Source of the DNA: Zymoseptoria tritici IPO323
Taxonomy: Eukaryota; Ascomycota; Dothideomycetes; Mycosphaerellales; Mycosphaerellaceae
DNA length: 64,000 nt
Direction of reading: 5' to 3'
Assembly: GCF_000219625.1 (NCBI RefSeq)
Contig: NC_018213.1
Span: 2,164,055-2,228,054, forward strand
Below, piece by piece: positions 21,580 to 32,259 of this stretch. The first letter of the stretch is position 1. The number at the start of each line of letters is the position of its first letter. The position numbers and the translations under genes are program-made. Under the pieces are notes generated by a model. The model did not search any database, was not told the DNA's origin, and saw nothing but the letters and a program-made list of their open reading frames with translations.

Positions 21580-22861
21580 GGTCGCGCTGGACGAGCTGTA
21601 GGCCAGAGCCAATGGGCCGATCGTAGAGCTATCTCGCTGCCCCAAAGTCGACGTGGTCGTTTTCGCGGGCAGATTGTGCGTGAAAAAGGTGCAAAGAAAG
21701 TGCTGAGAGCTCGCAAGAGCAAAGCAATAGAAATCCCTCAAAGGAAAGCGGTCGATGGAAGTTTGGGCCAACCAGACTTTGTATAGCTCTCTACCCCAGA
21801 TCCACACGGTACATCATGTCGATCGTCTGACCGCCGCCAAGGCGAGAGGGGAAGGCATTTGGTCCGCCTTCCGCTCTTCCTCTTTCCTGTTACTGGTCGA
21901 AGTGCTGATCGGCATGAGAAGATGGCACATGGTTCGCACGTTTTGGCGAAGTTTTGTGCAGGCGAACAATTGAGGTTGCATGCGCGATGTGGAGTAGGCG
22001 CGTCCGTCAAAGACCGCTTCGTTGGATATTAGGCTGATAGATGAGCCGCTGGTGCCGGTGGTCGTACGAAGTATGAATCGTCACCATCCTCACCATGGAC
22101 GGAGACGGCTCCGGGAAGTATAGTGTCGCCCCGACCATGCTTCATTGCTCACATTCAAATCGTAAGGCGCAGTCGACGAGAGGCCTTTCCAGGTGTATAA
22201 TCACTCGTCGCAGTCGGCCTTTGGAAATGGATACATTCGGAGAGATTTGACGCGAGCTTGGCGGGGTCCCCACAGCTCCAGCTTCTCCACAGTTCTCGAC
22301 TCCATGACCAACCACGACTTTACGCAAGCGATAAAAGTTGGCATGGTGGAGTACTGGCATTCTTGGAATTCGGTTCGAAGTCGTCTTCTGCCGCCGAGAG
22401 ACTCGCCGATATGACTGCGTCCCGACGTACCGTCCGTTGGCTCCTGGATCCGGATCCGAGCCCGTTTGGTGCTATTGGATGAGTAAGCATGTATCCGTCG
22501 ACCAGAGACTCAGAGTCGTGCCGGACCTGCAGCTATTGTCGTGCATGGCACCATCTTGTCGCGAATTCCATTGAAAGCGTGATCAGAGGTTTGACTGCTC
22601 CCACAAGCAAGCGCAGAGTAAGGACGTATGATCACGCCGGATGCGAAGTCAGAAATTGAACAAGGAAAGGAAGTGAGGTGCCGTGGGAGAAAGGGCAGGG
22701 CAGAGTCAACGTCAACATGCATGACTAAGTCATTGGCGCCTGAGGCATCTAAAAAGGTCGAGGAGTTACAAATCACCACAGCTCCTTGTGACTCCCAGAC
22801 AGAAATTCCATGTCGTTCATTCCATCGTGATGCTGTATACGTCTGCTATAGCTCTTCCGTA
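21580..22861. other. Intergenic region upstream of the MFS gene
   Basis: This is unmutated single-copy DNA of about 1.3 kb that presumably holds the MFS promoter. The many short frames overlap on both strands and lack motifs, so I call no gene here. Confidence 0.4.
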
Positions 22862-22873
22862 CTTCGCAGCGAC
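22862..22873 (+). repeat. 12-bp TSD of retroposon-like copy 1 (CTTCGCAGCGAC)
   Basis: It recurs at 23680-23691 directly after the AAAC-rich tail. Confidence 0.85.
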
Positions 22874-23679
22874 GACGGCCGAACAGACTGCACCTTCACG
22901 CGGTGGCCGTCGTAAGTACCTTCTTAGGAAGGGAAACTAAGACAGTCTGGAAGAAACCTCCTCGAAAAACCTCTCGAATCCGCCCGAAATCCTTCTTAAA
23001 ATCCGCCTCGAAATACAAGCTATAATAGAACAATAGCACGATTCGAACGAACAGCTCTCTACGCTACGAACGAGAAGAAGAAGAAGAAGAAGAAGAGGTA
23101 GTCTACTCTGTCCTATACGCGCATCTCCTCGAAATCCGAACCGAACCGCACCTCTTTCTTCCTTATAGAGATTCGGGTCCTCTACACGGCGGATAAGTGC
23201 ACTTTAAAGAGCTAGAGTACGGTAGAACTATAACTCTGCGATTAACCTGCGTTATCGTAGATAGAACTGCTACTACGATACTATAAAGGCATATTAAGGA
23301 CAAGAGAAGACAGCGAGTTAGATAGCTACTTGCGCATCTGCGTCGCTCCTACACTACTTTTTGTACTACAATGCATTTCTTCTTTTTCTCTTTCGAATTC
23401 GTAGCGTATATGCGAAGCGGAAGGATCCGCTGAAAATTCTGTAAAGCTTAGCGCGAAAATTCTGCAGTCTTAGGCTACAATACTCGTTTAATTTCCTTTG
23501 TCTCGCATTTGTTTAAAGTCCTTTAGCATTGCCTTAGGCACGGGGTCTCCCCTAAGGTTAAAGAATACCGAAAAATCTAATTGTAACTAGATCTACTGCT
23601 TTGCCTTTATAGCAAAGCCGTCCTACATAGTCTTAGACTCCGAAAGGACGTAAATGGAACAAACAAACAAACAAACAAA
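22874..23679 (+). mobile_element. SINE-like retroposon, copy 1 (806 bp, plus orientation)
   Basis: It begins GACGGCCGAACAGACTGCAC and ends with an (AAAC)n-type tail after GTAAATGG. It is flanked by the 12-bp direct repeat CTTCGCAGCGAC. The copy at 27025-27893 starts at the same base and ends with the same kind of tail, in opposite orientation, with its own different 12-bp TSD. A shared 5' end argues against random 5' truncation, so this looks like a full-length non-autonomous retroposon. No long open frame is present. It contains a GAA microsatellite (about 23080) and a possible hairpin near the tail. This copy is more RIP-changed than copy 2. It lies 53 bp upstream of the start codon of the broken GNAT gene. 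Confidence 0.78.
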
Positions 23680-23691
23680 CTTCGCAGCGAC
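23680..23691 (+). repeat. 12-bp TSD of retroposon-like copy 1, downstream
   Basis: It is identical to 22862-22873; the first C could also belong to the tail. Confidence 0.85.
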
Positions 23692-23744
23692 ATTCGAATT
23701 GTTCACACATCTCGTTGCATAACGAAGCCAACATGTCAGAACAT

Positions 23745-23752
23745 ATCCAAGC
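23745..23752 (+). repeat. Left TSD of hAT in GNAT exon 1 (ATCCAAGC)
   Basis: It is identical to 26670-26677 and abuts the TIR. Confidence 0.9.
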
Positions 23753-26669
23753 CAGTGCTCTTCATAGTGTAGTTACCGGTAAAATTAGCCGCTTACTATC
23801 ACCAACCAGATGTTCACTATTCCTTACTAATAGCACCAGTAGTGACTATTACCGGATTAGGAAGGAGGTCGTAAAATGAAGCTCACATTGCTAGTGTATC
23901 TGCTAGTGTTGTAATAGTCGATATCTCTTTAAACTCTAGCGTTTTGACCGCTCTTAATAAGCTAATATTGCCCTTCTTCGTATATTCGTATTGCACTACC
24001 GGCTCTTGCTCCTTATTAAATGCTATTATTCTATATGTTAGTAGTCTATACTAGCTTCTTAAACAGTTCTAGGCCTTAATAATATCCTCTTATAGGCAAG
24101 AACGACGGTATCCGATTAAGTCCCTACTAGCTAAGAAGGCTCGTTTATCCTTATTACTTATAATTGGAATAGCTAGTGTATTAAATGCTATAAGAGCGAG
24201 CTCTAGCTCCGTGTAGCGGCGTTCGAACTAGTATTAAAGGAGGTTAAGGGGCTCGGTTAGCGTGTCTTATATATAGTCGGTAGCGATGTAGTTATCGAGG
24301 GGATCGACGCGTGCGAAGGGGCTATTAAGTTTACGTCGTTTAAAGTCTCGGAGGTGTTCGTAAAGGTCGTCGCTCTCGAGAGCGCGTACGGTAGAAGGGG
24401 CGGTAGAAGGAGCGGTGTAAGGGGTAGAAGGTCGGTAGTTACTGTTCTAAAGGTTAATAACAAGCTCTCGAACCTACTTAATATAGCCCTATTGTTCGGC
24501 GGTACTATAAAGCTAAAGGTCCTCGAACTAGCCTATTTTTAGTGTTAGATTAAGGACGACGGTAGCATACACTATTAGCATCTTATTAGCGAGTTTCTAA
24601 TACTTCTTAGCCTTTAGCTATGCGTAGTTACAACAAGCTAAGAGGTAGCTAAACTACTTATTAACTAGGGCTTCCTCCTTAAATTTAGCTAAGAACTTAG
24701 AGGTATAGTCTAGCGTAAACTAAAGCGTTAGATACTACTTAAAGAGGTGCTTCCTATTGCCCTAAGTAGTTATTGTTATAAGTTCGAAGACGTAGAGGGC
24801 GTTGTAAAGTCGGTTAATCTACTACTAATCGTTCGCGGTAAGGGTGTTATCTTGGACGGTACGGTCGGATCGGAAGAGCCTATAGAACTCTATAAGGCGT
24901 TCCCTTACACTCTACGCTCGGCCGAGCATGTAGTAGAAGGAGTTCTAGCGTATAGAGTTGTCTTAAATAAGCTATAAGGGTGTTGTTGTTAGTTAAAGGA
25001 AGAAGGTGTATATTTCAAAGTTAGTATTCTTAGCGGGGGGTAAGGGGTTGCGGCTCTGCGGCAGCGGCCGAAATTCTAACGGCAGCTCCCTAGCGTATAG
25101 GGGAGCTAATTAGAGCAGCCGCTAACGAACTTCGGCCGCTGCCGTACCGCTCGAGCTCTACTAGCGTTAAATCTCGAGATTCTTAAAACTTAGATTTACT
25201 TACCTTTAAATCGTTAAACATTACCGCCGCGCTAGTGCAATGAACCTCTATAAACGCCTCTATCCTCTACGTCGACGCCCTAATCTACCGGATAATGTTA
25301 TGTAGCTTTCCGATAGCTCCGCGGTTACGCTAGAACGCATCTACCGCCTCGAGAGCACCTTTCTCGACCTGCTGCTCTAATTCCTTTATCGCTTTACTAC
25401 TCCCCTTGCCGAGCAATATAGCCTTAGTAATAAGGTTGTTAATGTAGCTAAGGTAGCGGAGGCGTCTGCCCTTGCGCTATTTAGCTGTGCGGTAGGGATA
25501 TAGTGCCTTTAGGACTACGTCGATAGTAGGGTCGTTGTTAGAGCTATTATCGGCTATAAAGTATCCGGTGCGTTTCTTAATGCTATATTCCTTAATAACC
25601 TCTAATAGCAGCATAGAGATATTAATACTAGTGTGCTTACCGCGGAGCCTTCTAAACGCTAGCCTCTCGGTCCTCCTTTTACCGCTCTTGTCGACGAAGT
25701 AAGCAGATATACTAAATATCGTATACGAATTCGGACTCGTCTAGCCGTCGAACGAGATATGTACATTACTTAGTGCCTCCTTTAACTCCGCCCTTACCGC
25801 CTCCTTCCGAGCCTAATACTTAGCTATTACCTACCTCCGAATCGTCGAAGAAGCGCGAGGAAGATAGCCTGCGAGGCCCTTATTTATAAAGGATATAAGA
25901 GCTCGGAAGTACTCGTTCTCGAGCATATAGAAGGCAATATAACAATATATAATCTAGCGCACGAGAAGGTGCTTAAAGCGATCTACACTATTAGTAGTTA
26001 CGACCGAGATTATAGAGCTAACTATGCCCTTCTAAGCCTCCTTCCTTACTGCGTTGCCGTCCTTGTCGATGCTATAGACCTTTAGCATATAAGTTAAAGG
26101 GCCTATGTTGCTATTAACTACCGGCAGTACCTGCTTCCTTCTCTCGTCCTTATAAAGGTAGTAGTAATAGTAGCATTTACCGGTGTCTAGATGCACTAGC
26201 TACTTACTATGCTTCTATATCTTACTCCTTATCTTACGGAGGCTCTTAAGGCTTGCGAAGTCTAGCTAACGCATGTATCTTACACTATTAATGCTAATAT
26301 AGTTAGGTAGTAAGGGCTTGTCGTATCTAGTATTAGAGGGATTAAGGATAAGCTTGTCGGTTAATCCACCGGAGGTTAATAGCTATTAGAAGGCTATAGC
26401 AATAGTGCATTAAGAGGCTAATAAATGAGGGCAATAAGGGCAATAGTAAGAGCAAGGAATGCACGCGATATACAACAACAACGCGATAAAAGGAGGTGCG
26501 GCAGTATATCTATTAATCCTATTAGTTCGGAGCTATTTCCGCTGGTTACCGGTATACACGTGAACCCTTACTACTACCAACCAACAACCCTAACCCTAAA
26601 GACCATACCAACTGGTAACCGCATGAACCACCACCAGGAACCAAGCTAACCACACCATGAAGAGCACTG
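23753..26669. mobile_element. hAT element, 2,917 bp, in GNAT exon 1
   Basis: The ends share the TIR CAGTGCTCTTCAT followed by RGTGTRGTTA. The two differences within 23 bp are TA on the left against TG on the right, as RIP would make. The 8-bp TSD ATCCAAGC is perfect. A decayed transposase fills the interior on the minus strand. The right subterminal region contains a short CCCTAACCCTAA stretch at 26588-26599. Confidence 0.9.
23980..26410 (-). pseudogene. hAT transposase of the GNAT exon 1 element, RIP-inactivated
   Basis: Minus-strand frames carry the hAT signature region (NVHISFDG, then a TAG at the Trp position, TSPNSYTIFSISAYFVDKSG, about 25760-25680). Downstream come FEDL- and LACCNYA-type motifs (about 24640) and the C-terminal dimerisation region (LAIPIISNKDKRAFLASRDL, about 24150). 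Stops are TAG/TAA throughout. The start and possible introns were not resolved; length is in the normal hAT range. Confidence 0.75.
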
Positions 26670-26677
26670 ATCCAAGC
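26670..26677 (+). repeat. Right TSD of hAT in GNAT exon 1 (ATCCAAGC)
   Basis: It is identical to 23745-23752. Confidence 0.9.
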
Positions 26678-26976
26678 ACCTCCAGTCATTACCCTCAAGA
26701 CCGCACGGCTCATCCTGACCACACTACAAATGTCGGATCTTGACGAGGTCATGCCATTGATAACAGACTTCGAAATCATGAAGTGGACGTAAGCTAAAGA
26801 TCCGATCTCTTCACGACGAAATTCCCAAACACGACTAAACATCTCCAGTTCCCGCCCACCTGTCCAGAACATCGATCAAGGTCGGACATGGCTCTCCGCC
26901 CGCGCTCTGGGAACTTCAGTCTTCAACTTCGCGATTCGTCAACTCTCTAGTCCCACCATAGAAGCTCTCCCACAGA

Positions 26977-26984
26977 TCGTCGGG
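26977..26984 (+). repeat. Left TSD of second hAT in GNAT (TCGTCGGG)
   Basis: It is identical to 31871-31878 and abuts the TIR. Confidence 0.92.
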
Positions 26985-27012
26985 CAGTCTGCTGAACAAT
27001 CAATCAATCAAT

Positions 27013-27024
27013 CGCCGAAGGCGG
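27013..27024 (+). repeat. 12-bp TSD of retroposon-like copy 2 (CGCCGAAGGCGG)
   Basis: It is identical to 27894-27905. The target sequence is itself a small hairpin (CGCC-GAA-GGCG). Confidence 0.82.
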
Positions 27025-27893
27025 TTTGTTTGTTTTGTTTGTTTGTTTGTTCCATTTACGTCCTTTTGGAGTCTATAACTATGTAGGACGGCCTTGCAAG
27101 CAAGGCAGTAGATCTATTTATAATCAAATTCTTTTAGTATTCTTTGACCTTAGGGGAAACCCCGTGCCTAAGGCAATGCTAAAGGACTTTAAACAAATGT
27201 AAGACAAAGGAAATCGAACGAGTGTCGTTGTCTGTTGTCTGTAGCTAGGGCTGCAGAATTTTCGTGCCAAGTTAAACGAGTATTGCAGCCTAGGGCTGCA
27301 GAATTTTTGCGCCAAGCTTTTTGCAGAATTTTCAGCAGATCCTTCCGCTTCGCACGCACGCTACGAATTCGAAAGAGAGAGGAAATGCATTGCATTGCAA
27401 AAGCAGTGTAGGAGCGACGCAGATGCGCAAGTAGCTATCTAACTCGCTGTCTTCTCTTGTCCTTAATATGCCTTTGTAGAACTATATGCCGCTTCCAAAC
27501 GCATATAGCTACGCAGGTTGATCGCAGAGTTGTAGATTCCACCGAGTTCCAGCTCTTTAAAGTACATGTATGCTTCCTTTCGAGGGTAACGACGTCTCTA
27601 CTAGAGAAGGGACATGCGATTTCGATTCGGATTTCGAGGAGGTGCGCGTATAGGACAGAGTAGACTGCCTCTTCTTCTTCTTCTTCTTCTTGTTCGTAGC
27701 GTAGAGAGCTATTCGTTCGAATCGTGCCGTTGTTCTGTTATAGCTTGTATTTCGAGGCGGATTTCGAGAAGGATGGATTTCGGGCGGATTTCGAGAGGTT
27801 TTCGAGGAGGTTTCTTCCAGACTGTCTTAGTTTCCCTTCCGAGGAAGGTACTTACGACGGCCACCGCGTGAAGGTGCAGTCTGTTCGGCCGTC
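27025..27893 (-). mobile_element. SINE-like retroposon, copy 2 (869 bp, minus orientation)
   Basis: On the minus strand it starts GACGGCCGAACAG at 27893 and ends with the AAAC-rich tail at 27025. It is flanked by the 12-bp repeat CGCCGAAGGCGG. It keeps CpA/TpG pairs that are TpA in copy 1. It also has some extra internal sequence around 27230-27310, where a GGGCTGCAGAATTTT-type segment is duplicated. Near the tail CCTTGCTTGCAAGG (about 27094-27107) can form a hairpin, a feature often needed for recognition by LINE reverse transcriptase. No coding frame is supported. Confidence 0.78.
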
Positions 27894-27905
27894 CGCCGAA
27901 GGCGG
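27894..27905 (+). repeat. 12-bp TSD of retroposon-like copy 2, other side
   Basis: It is identical to 27013-27024. Confidence 0.82.
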
Positions 27906-28150
27906 TGGATTGGTTGATTAACACTATTGCCAGGGTTGATTAATTGTATCTACTAATCTATGCTATATCGATTAATTGATTGGTGTGAGGATTGGTTAAT
28001 TAATCTGAAGGATTGATTAATGCGATTAATCAACTTAGTAAGAGCCTGCTGCAGGCACCGCCGGAGGCTAGCGCGCCGTAGGCGGAGCGATTTTGGAGGA
28101 TTAGTTAATCCGTAAGGCCTTAGATTAGTTAATTCTGATAGTTTGGAGGT
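27906..28150. repeat. Left subterminal repeats of the 4.9-kb hAT (GATTAATTGATT type)
   Basis: The motif GGATTGATTAAT and its inverse recur many times. The same motif occurs at 31740-31855 and in the MITE-like unit at 7788-8008. Such arrays are typical transposase-binding regions in hAT elements. Confidence 0.65.
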
Positions 28151-28828
28151 GTTGTAAGTGCGGTAGAGCGTAGTGTTGTTGTAAAGGTAATAGTTAGGGT
28201 TAATTCGAAGAATTTAAAGAAGTTGTAAACCTAAGGGCGAACCCTAATTGTAGAGCTGTGCGGCGAGCGGAGGTTTTAATTAGACAAGGGAGCAGCCGAA
28301 ACGCGGGGACCCTACGTCGATTATGCGCAGAGCCTTAAGTTAGCGCTATATCCTGCCGAGCTTTACCTCCTTCATTTCTTAATTATGGATTCGACTGTCG
28401 AAGATACTATACTAATACTATAACTAGGTACTACACATATAGAGCAAGCTCGTCCGTATCCTACAAATTAAAAATCGTAACGATCCGATGTTCTAATATA
28501 AAGTTATATAGGATCGCAGAATACAGTAATATTTAGCATCGGAATTTAAGTTTCAGATCCTTACATCTCTGTTAATAAATTGTTTAAACAGCTAAACAAC
28601 TAACAACTTCTTTTAAACTTAACATACTAACACCTACTAAACTTTGTAATTTTCTTACGACCTGGCGCTTTCTAACGAGCCTACACTTATTATTTTACGA
28701 CTATTGTATTACACATAATATTGTCTAGAAGAAGCTAACAATGTTAAGCGTTAGAGATGCTAAGCTACACGCTAATTTGCAATTTAACATTATCCCTTGT
28801 TTACGCTCTAACTATAATAACAACGCGC

Positions 28829-31422
28829 TATGCTACAATGCTACTACCTTCCTTATTACTGCTTACCTCTTTATTATTAGCCTTTACAGACCTTCTTCTT
28901 ACAGCTACTAATAACACGGATAGCGTCCTTACCCCCTCGATAGCCGCCTCGCAGGTGCTAATCCCTACCGAGTTTTAGTAGACGAACGACTATACGAGCA
29001 ACGTCGCCAACGCACCGCCGCCTCCGGTTATCCCTAGATACGAAGGGCTCGACCTTACGAGGCACTTACTACGTAGCATAAGCATCGCCGTGTTATTACT
29101 TAATAAGGACTCGTAGGTATAGTTATATAGATATCGCTTAAACAAGCTAATAGCTAGGTCTATAAGAGAGGTTGAATACTAGGTCTACAGGACTTGTTAC
29201 TAGCGGCGGTCTAGTATACTACACCAATATTAGACTAGCCTACAGACGAGCAGTGCTGGCAAGCATATAAAGGATGTTTACAAGATTAATCGTAATAGAG
29301 TAATTACAGCCTCTACACGGCGGTTACTAAAGAAGCGCAGAGTTACAGAGCTGTTTAACCTTCCTAAAGATACTAACACTATTACTATAAGCCGCTTTGC
29401 TACTACGTTTAATGCTACTCGATTTAAGGCATTGCTACTACAATAGATCGTCTTCTACTATATCCCCTTCCGCAAGGTTAACAATAAGCATTAGCGTACA
29501 CTGCTTATCTACCTAAACCCCCTCGTTAAGAACTTATTACTAGATAACACAACCGTAAGCCGCTAGATTCACAAGGTATACAACAGCTATCTCGGAGTCG
29601 TTGTTAAGACGCTCGCAACTACCCTCGGCCTTATTTACTTCTTAATAGATATGTAGACCTTAAGGAATAGCATTACTCTTGTAGGACTAATCGTCTACTT
29701 TATCGACAACGCCGGCAAGGTCTAGAACTTCGTCCTTAGGCTACCTGCTTACTATAGCTCTTATAGCGGTGTTAACATTACTAAGATAGTTAGTGCGATT
29801 ATACACTAGTTTAGCATCCCTTACTATAAGGTTAGCTTCTTCTGTAGTAACAACGCGGCTAACAATAACACCTACATAGCGGCTCTCGCGGCGGAGTTCT
29901 GCTTCGATGCTATTAAACGACGACTACGCTATATTGGCTATATTATTAACCTAGTAGCTAAGGCGTTGCTCGTTAGATACAGCGGCGACGACGATATACT
30001 AGAAGTCGAGCTTAACAAGGACGGCATTGCAGAGCGACAACAACTGCTTGTATAGCGTAAGAGAGGGCCTGTTAGCAAGCTCTATAACATTATCACATAC
30101 ATCCTTTGTTTAACCTTACGCGTAGAGTTGTTCGAGAGCCTCTAGAGGGCGAGCAACGACAGCAAGGACGTTGTATACAAGCTTATTCGCGACAACGACA
30201 CTAGGTGGAACAGCCTCTATACTATAATTGCTCGCAGCCTTATGCTCCGCGATGCTATTAATCAGTTTATGTAGTTAGAGTTTAACAAATAGACTGTTTA
30301 TAAGGCACGTAAGAGCGCACAATAAATATCGACCTTATTAGCTAACACCCTCGCAGAACGACTGGCTCTACAAGTATAGCTACAAGCCCCTTAACAAGCG
30401 ACCGGCAATAAAGGCTCGACCGGCACAGCTAGACGACCGCCTCTTACATAAGGACTAGCATATGTTGCAGCAGTATTACAAGATCCTTAGGCTATTAACT
30501 AAGGTAACGATTAAGCTGCAAGGTTAGGTTAGCCGGCATAGTTAGATATAGCAGGTGTTGCTAGTCCTTAAATACCTCCTTACTTACTTCGAAGGCGTAA
30601 AACGACTCTATATAGTCGACAACGTAGAGGCTATTATTACTAACTATCTAGAGTTATAAGAGCTCTAATAAGAGTACTACTTCCGAGCTAATATTAACCT
30701 CGCGTAGCAGAAGCTGGATGCCTACTACACCCTTACCGACAATACGCTAATCTACGTTATAGCCGTCGTCCTACACCCTCGATACAACATCCGGTAGCTT
30801 AAGAAGAAGTAGAGTAAGAAGCCGGCATAGCTTACCGCTACGAAGGCTAAGTTAAAGGCGTTGTAGCATAAATACACGCTTACGAGCTTATTTAACAGTA
30901 ATAACAGCGACCTTACGAACAGCGAGATAACACCTTCTTAATTAGCTTCTTAGGTTGCCGCACAACTACTACTACCGCACACGACCGGCCTACGCTACTA
31001 ACGAGTCCTTAATAACGACGTAGACGACTTCGCCGGTATGGCCAATAGTAGCGATAAAGAGCGAGCTAAGTAGTAGCGGACGGCGTTAACACCGGCCGAG
31101 CAATAGTCGGTTTATACGTCCCTTAAAGCAGACTACAACGTCGATAACGTCTACCGATAGTAGTAGAATTACCGTATTAAATGGCCTTAATTAACACGTA
31201 TAGTACTAGACGTCCTTATAACACCGCCGATAAGCGACGAGCCTGAACGTACGTTCAGCTCTACCGGCTTGATAGTTACCGACCGGCGTAGCCGCCTTAA
31301 GGAAGACACTATTGCAGCAGCAACATTACTACAGAGCTGGACGAGAGAGGGTGTTATCACATAGACTAATTTCAAGCCGGCGGTAATATTAGTAGATAAT
31401 AAGGCTAATAAGGAAGCTAGAT
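28829..31422 (+). pseudogene. hAT transposase of the 4.9-kb element, RIP-inactivated
   Basis: The frame runs from about ATG 28829 (earlier ATG at 28757) to TAA near 31422 with TAG/TAA interruptions. Visible parts are an N-terminal region ending in GKHIKDVYKINRN and a central FLIDM ... LRNSITLVGLIVYFIDNAGK block with the hAT catalytic signature (about 29650). Then come CSNNAANNNTYIAALAAEF (about 29850), RWNSLYTIIARSLMLRDAI (about 30210) and LIYVIAVVLHPRYNIR (about 30750). The C-terminal dimerisation motif is PISDEPERTFSSTGLIVTDR (about 31225). It has the full length expected of the superfamily. Its orientation matches that of the broken host gene. Confidence 0.85.
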
Positions 31423-31739
31423 AACCGACTACAATGCCTTACAACTACCCTTACTAAGAGCCTCACGAACAACACCTCTACTACCCTTACTACCATAAAC
31501 ATAGCCGGCTAAGTTATAAAAACTGAAGGAGTTTCTAGCCTTCTTATTAGCCGAGCGTTTAACAGCAGATTCGTCGTTTCTAGCTTCTGTGCGAGTCGTT
31601 TGCGTAGGTAACAGAACTGCTGCGGCCGTGCTTAAATGTGCGGCCGAATAGGTGTATATAGAGCAGAATCCACCCTTAAATCTACCCTTAAATCCACCTT
31701 CTACTACCCCTTCAACACCACTATTAATCCTTTAATCCA

Positions 31740-31855
31740 CCCTTAATTAACGCAGACGCTATAGATTAATTGATTAAGGCAACAATCTAGCAACTAGAGC
31801 CATAGATTAATTGATCAATTGACCAATCCACCAATCCACCAATCCAGCGGATTGA
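31740..31855. repeat. Right subterminal repeats of the 4.9-kb hAT
   Basis: Repeated ATTGATTAA/CCAATCCACC motifs lie just inside the right TIR. Confidence 0.6.
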
Positions 31856-31870
31856 TTGTTCAGCAGACTG

Positions 31871-31878
31871 TCGTCGGG
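31871..31878 (+). repeat. Right TSD of second hAT in GNAT (TCGTCGGG)
   Basis: It is identical to 26977-26984; the GNAT frame resumes at 31879. Confidence 0.92.
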
Positions 31879-32259
31879 ATCCTTGGCGCCGTCGATATTC
31901 CTACTTGCGGATACATTATCTCACCCTCTTACGCCGGCAAGGGCTACGCAACAGAGGCACTGCGAGCTTTCATTCCTGCTTACTTTGAGCATGTAAGGCC
32001 CGCCAGTGAAGGCGGAACGGGTCACGATGTTCTGAACGCCTTTACGGACACGACCAATTTCGCGAGTCACCGGGTATTGGAGAAGTGCGGGTTTGTGAGG
32101 TGCGAGACATTGAAGAATGAATTCGAAAGTTGGCATTCTGGGATGAGGGATTCGATTGTGTGGAGGTATCCAAGGCCGGGAACGACACTGGAAGAGTTGG
32201 GAGGTGGTTCTTCAACGAGCACGAGAGATGATGAAACATTCGTGCCACCAGTGCGATGA

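Larger units (their letters stand above)
26985..31870. mobile_element. hAT element, 4,886 bp, in GNAT exon 2
   Basis: The TIR is 21 bp and perfect, beginning CAGTCTGCTGAACAATCAAT. The TSD TCGTCGGG is perfect. Subterminal regions (27906-28150 and 31740-31855) are packed with GATTGATTAAT/CCAATCCA motifs. The left subterminal region is interrupted by the second retroposon-like copy (27025-27893); without it and its extra TSD the element is about 4.0 kb. The transposase lies on the plus strand. Confidence 0.93.
23733..32259 (+). pseudogene. GNAT N-acetyltransferase (RimJ/RimL-like) gene split by two hAT insertions
   Basis: Acetyltransferase of about 215 aa. Pieces in order: 23733-23752 (ATG and first 20 nt), then hAT 23753-26669 and its TSD copy, 26678-26788, a 60-nt intron 26789-26848 (GTAAGC...CTAAAC...CAG), 26849-26984, then hAT 26985-31870 and its TSD copy, and 31879-32259 (TGA). 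Leaving out each element with one TSD copy gives 648 nt, exactly 216 codons, without any internal stop. Family signs are the start strand TLKTARLILTTL, the acetyl-CoA loop region SPSYAGKGYATEALRAF, and the C-terminal FTDTTNFASHRVLEKCGFVR typical of RimJ/L-type enzymes acting on protein N-termini or small amines. The coding pieces show no RIP stops, which suggests the insertions are young or that RIP stayed inside the elements. As it stands no functional product is expected. Confidence 0.88.

Noticed and set aside
21322..21786. Plus-strand 154-codon frame over the 5' part of the MFS gene
   Set aside because: It lies antisense to exon 1 and intron 1 of a well-supported gene and has no motif.
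26588..26599. Telomere-like CCCTAACCCTAA
   Set aside because: Only two units inside the right end of a hAT element (a similar short run lies near 41020); too short for an interstitial telomere.
22874..27893. A single 5-kb fold-back transposon with 0.8-kb inverted arms
   Set aside because: Each arm has its own different 12-bp TSD, and between them lie host gene pieces and the ends of two hAT elements, so the arms are separate insertions.
23753..31870. Many in-frame TAG/TAA codons as sign of an alternative genetic code or readthrough
   Set aside because: Intact host genes in the same window (MFS transporter, secreted proteins) use standard codons and stops. The stops occur only in repeats, at Gln/Trp positions, as RIP predicts.
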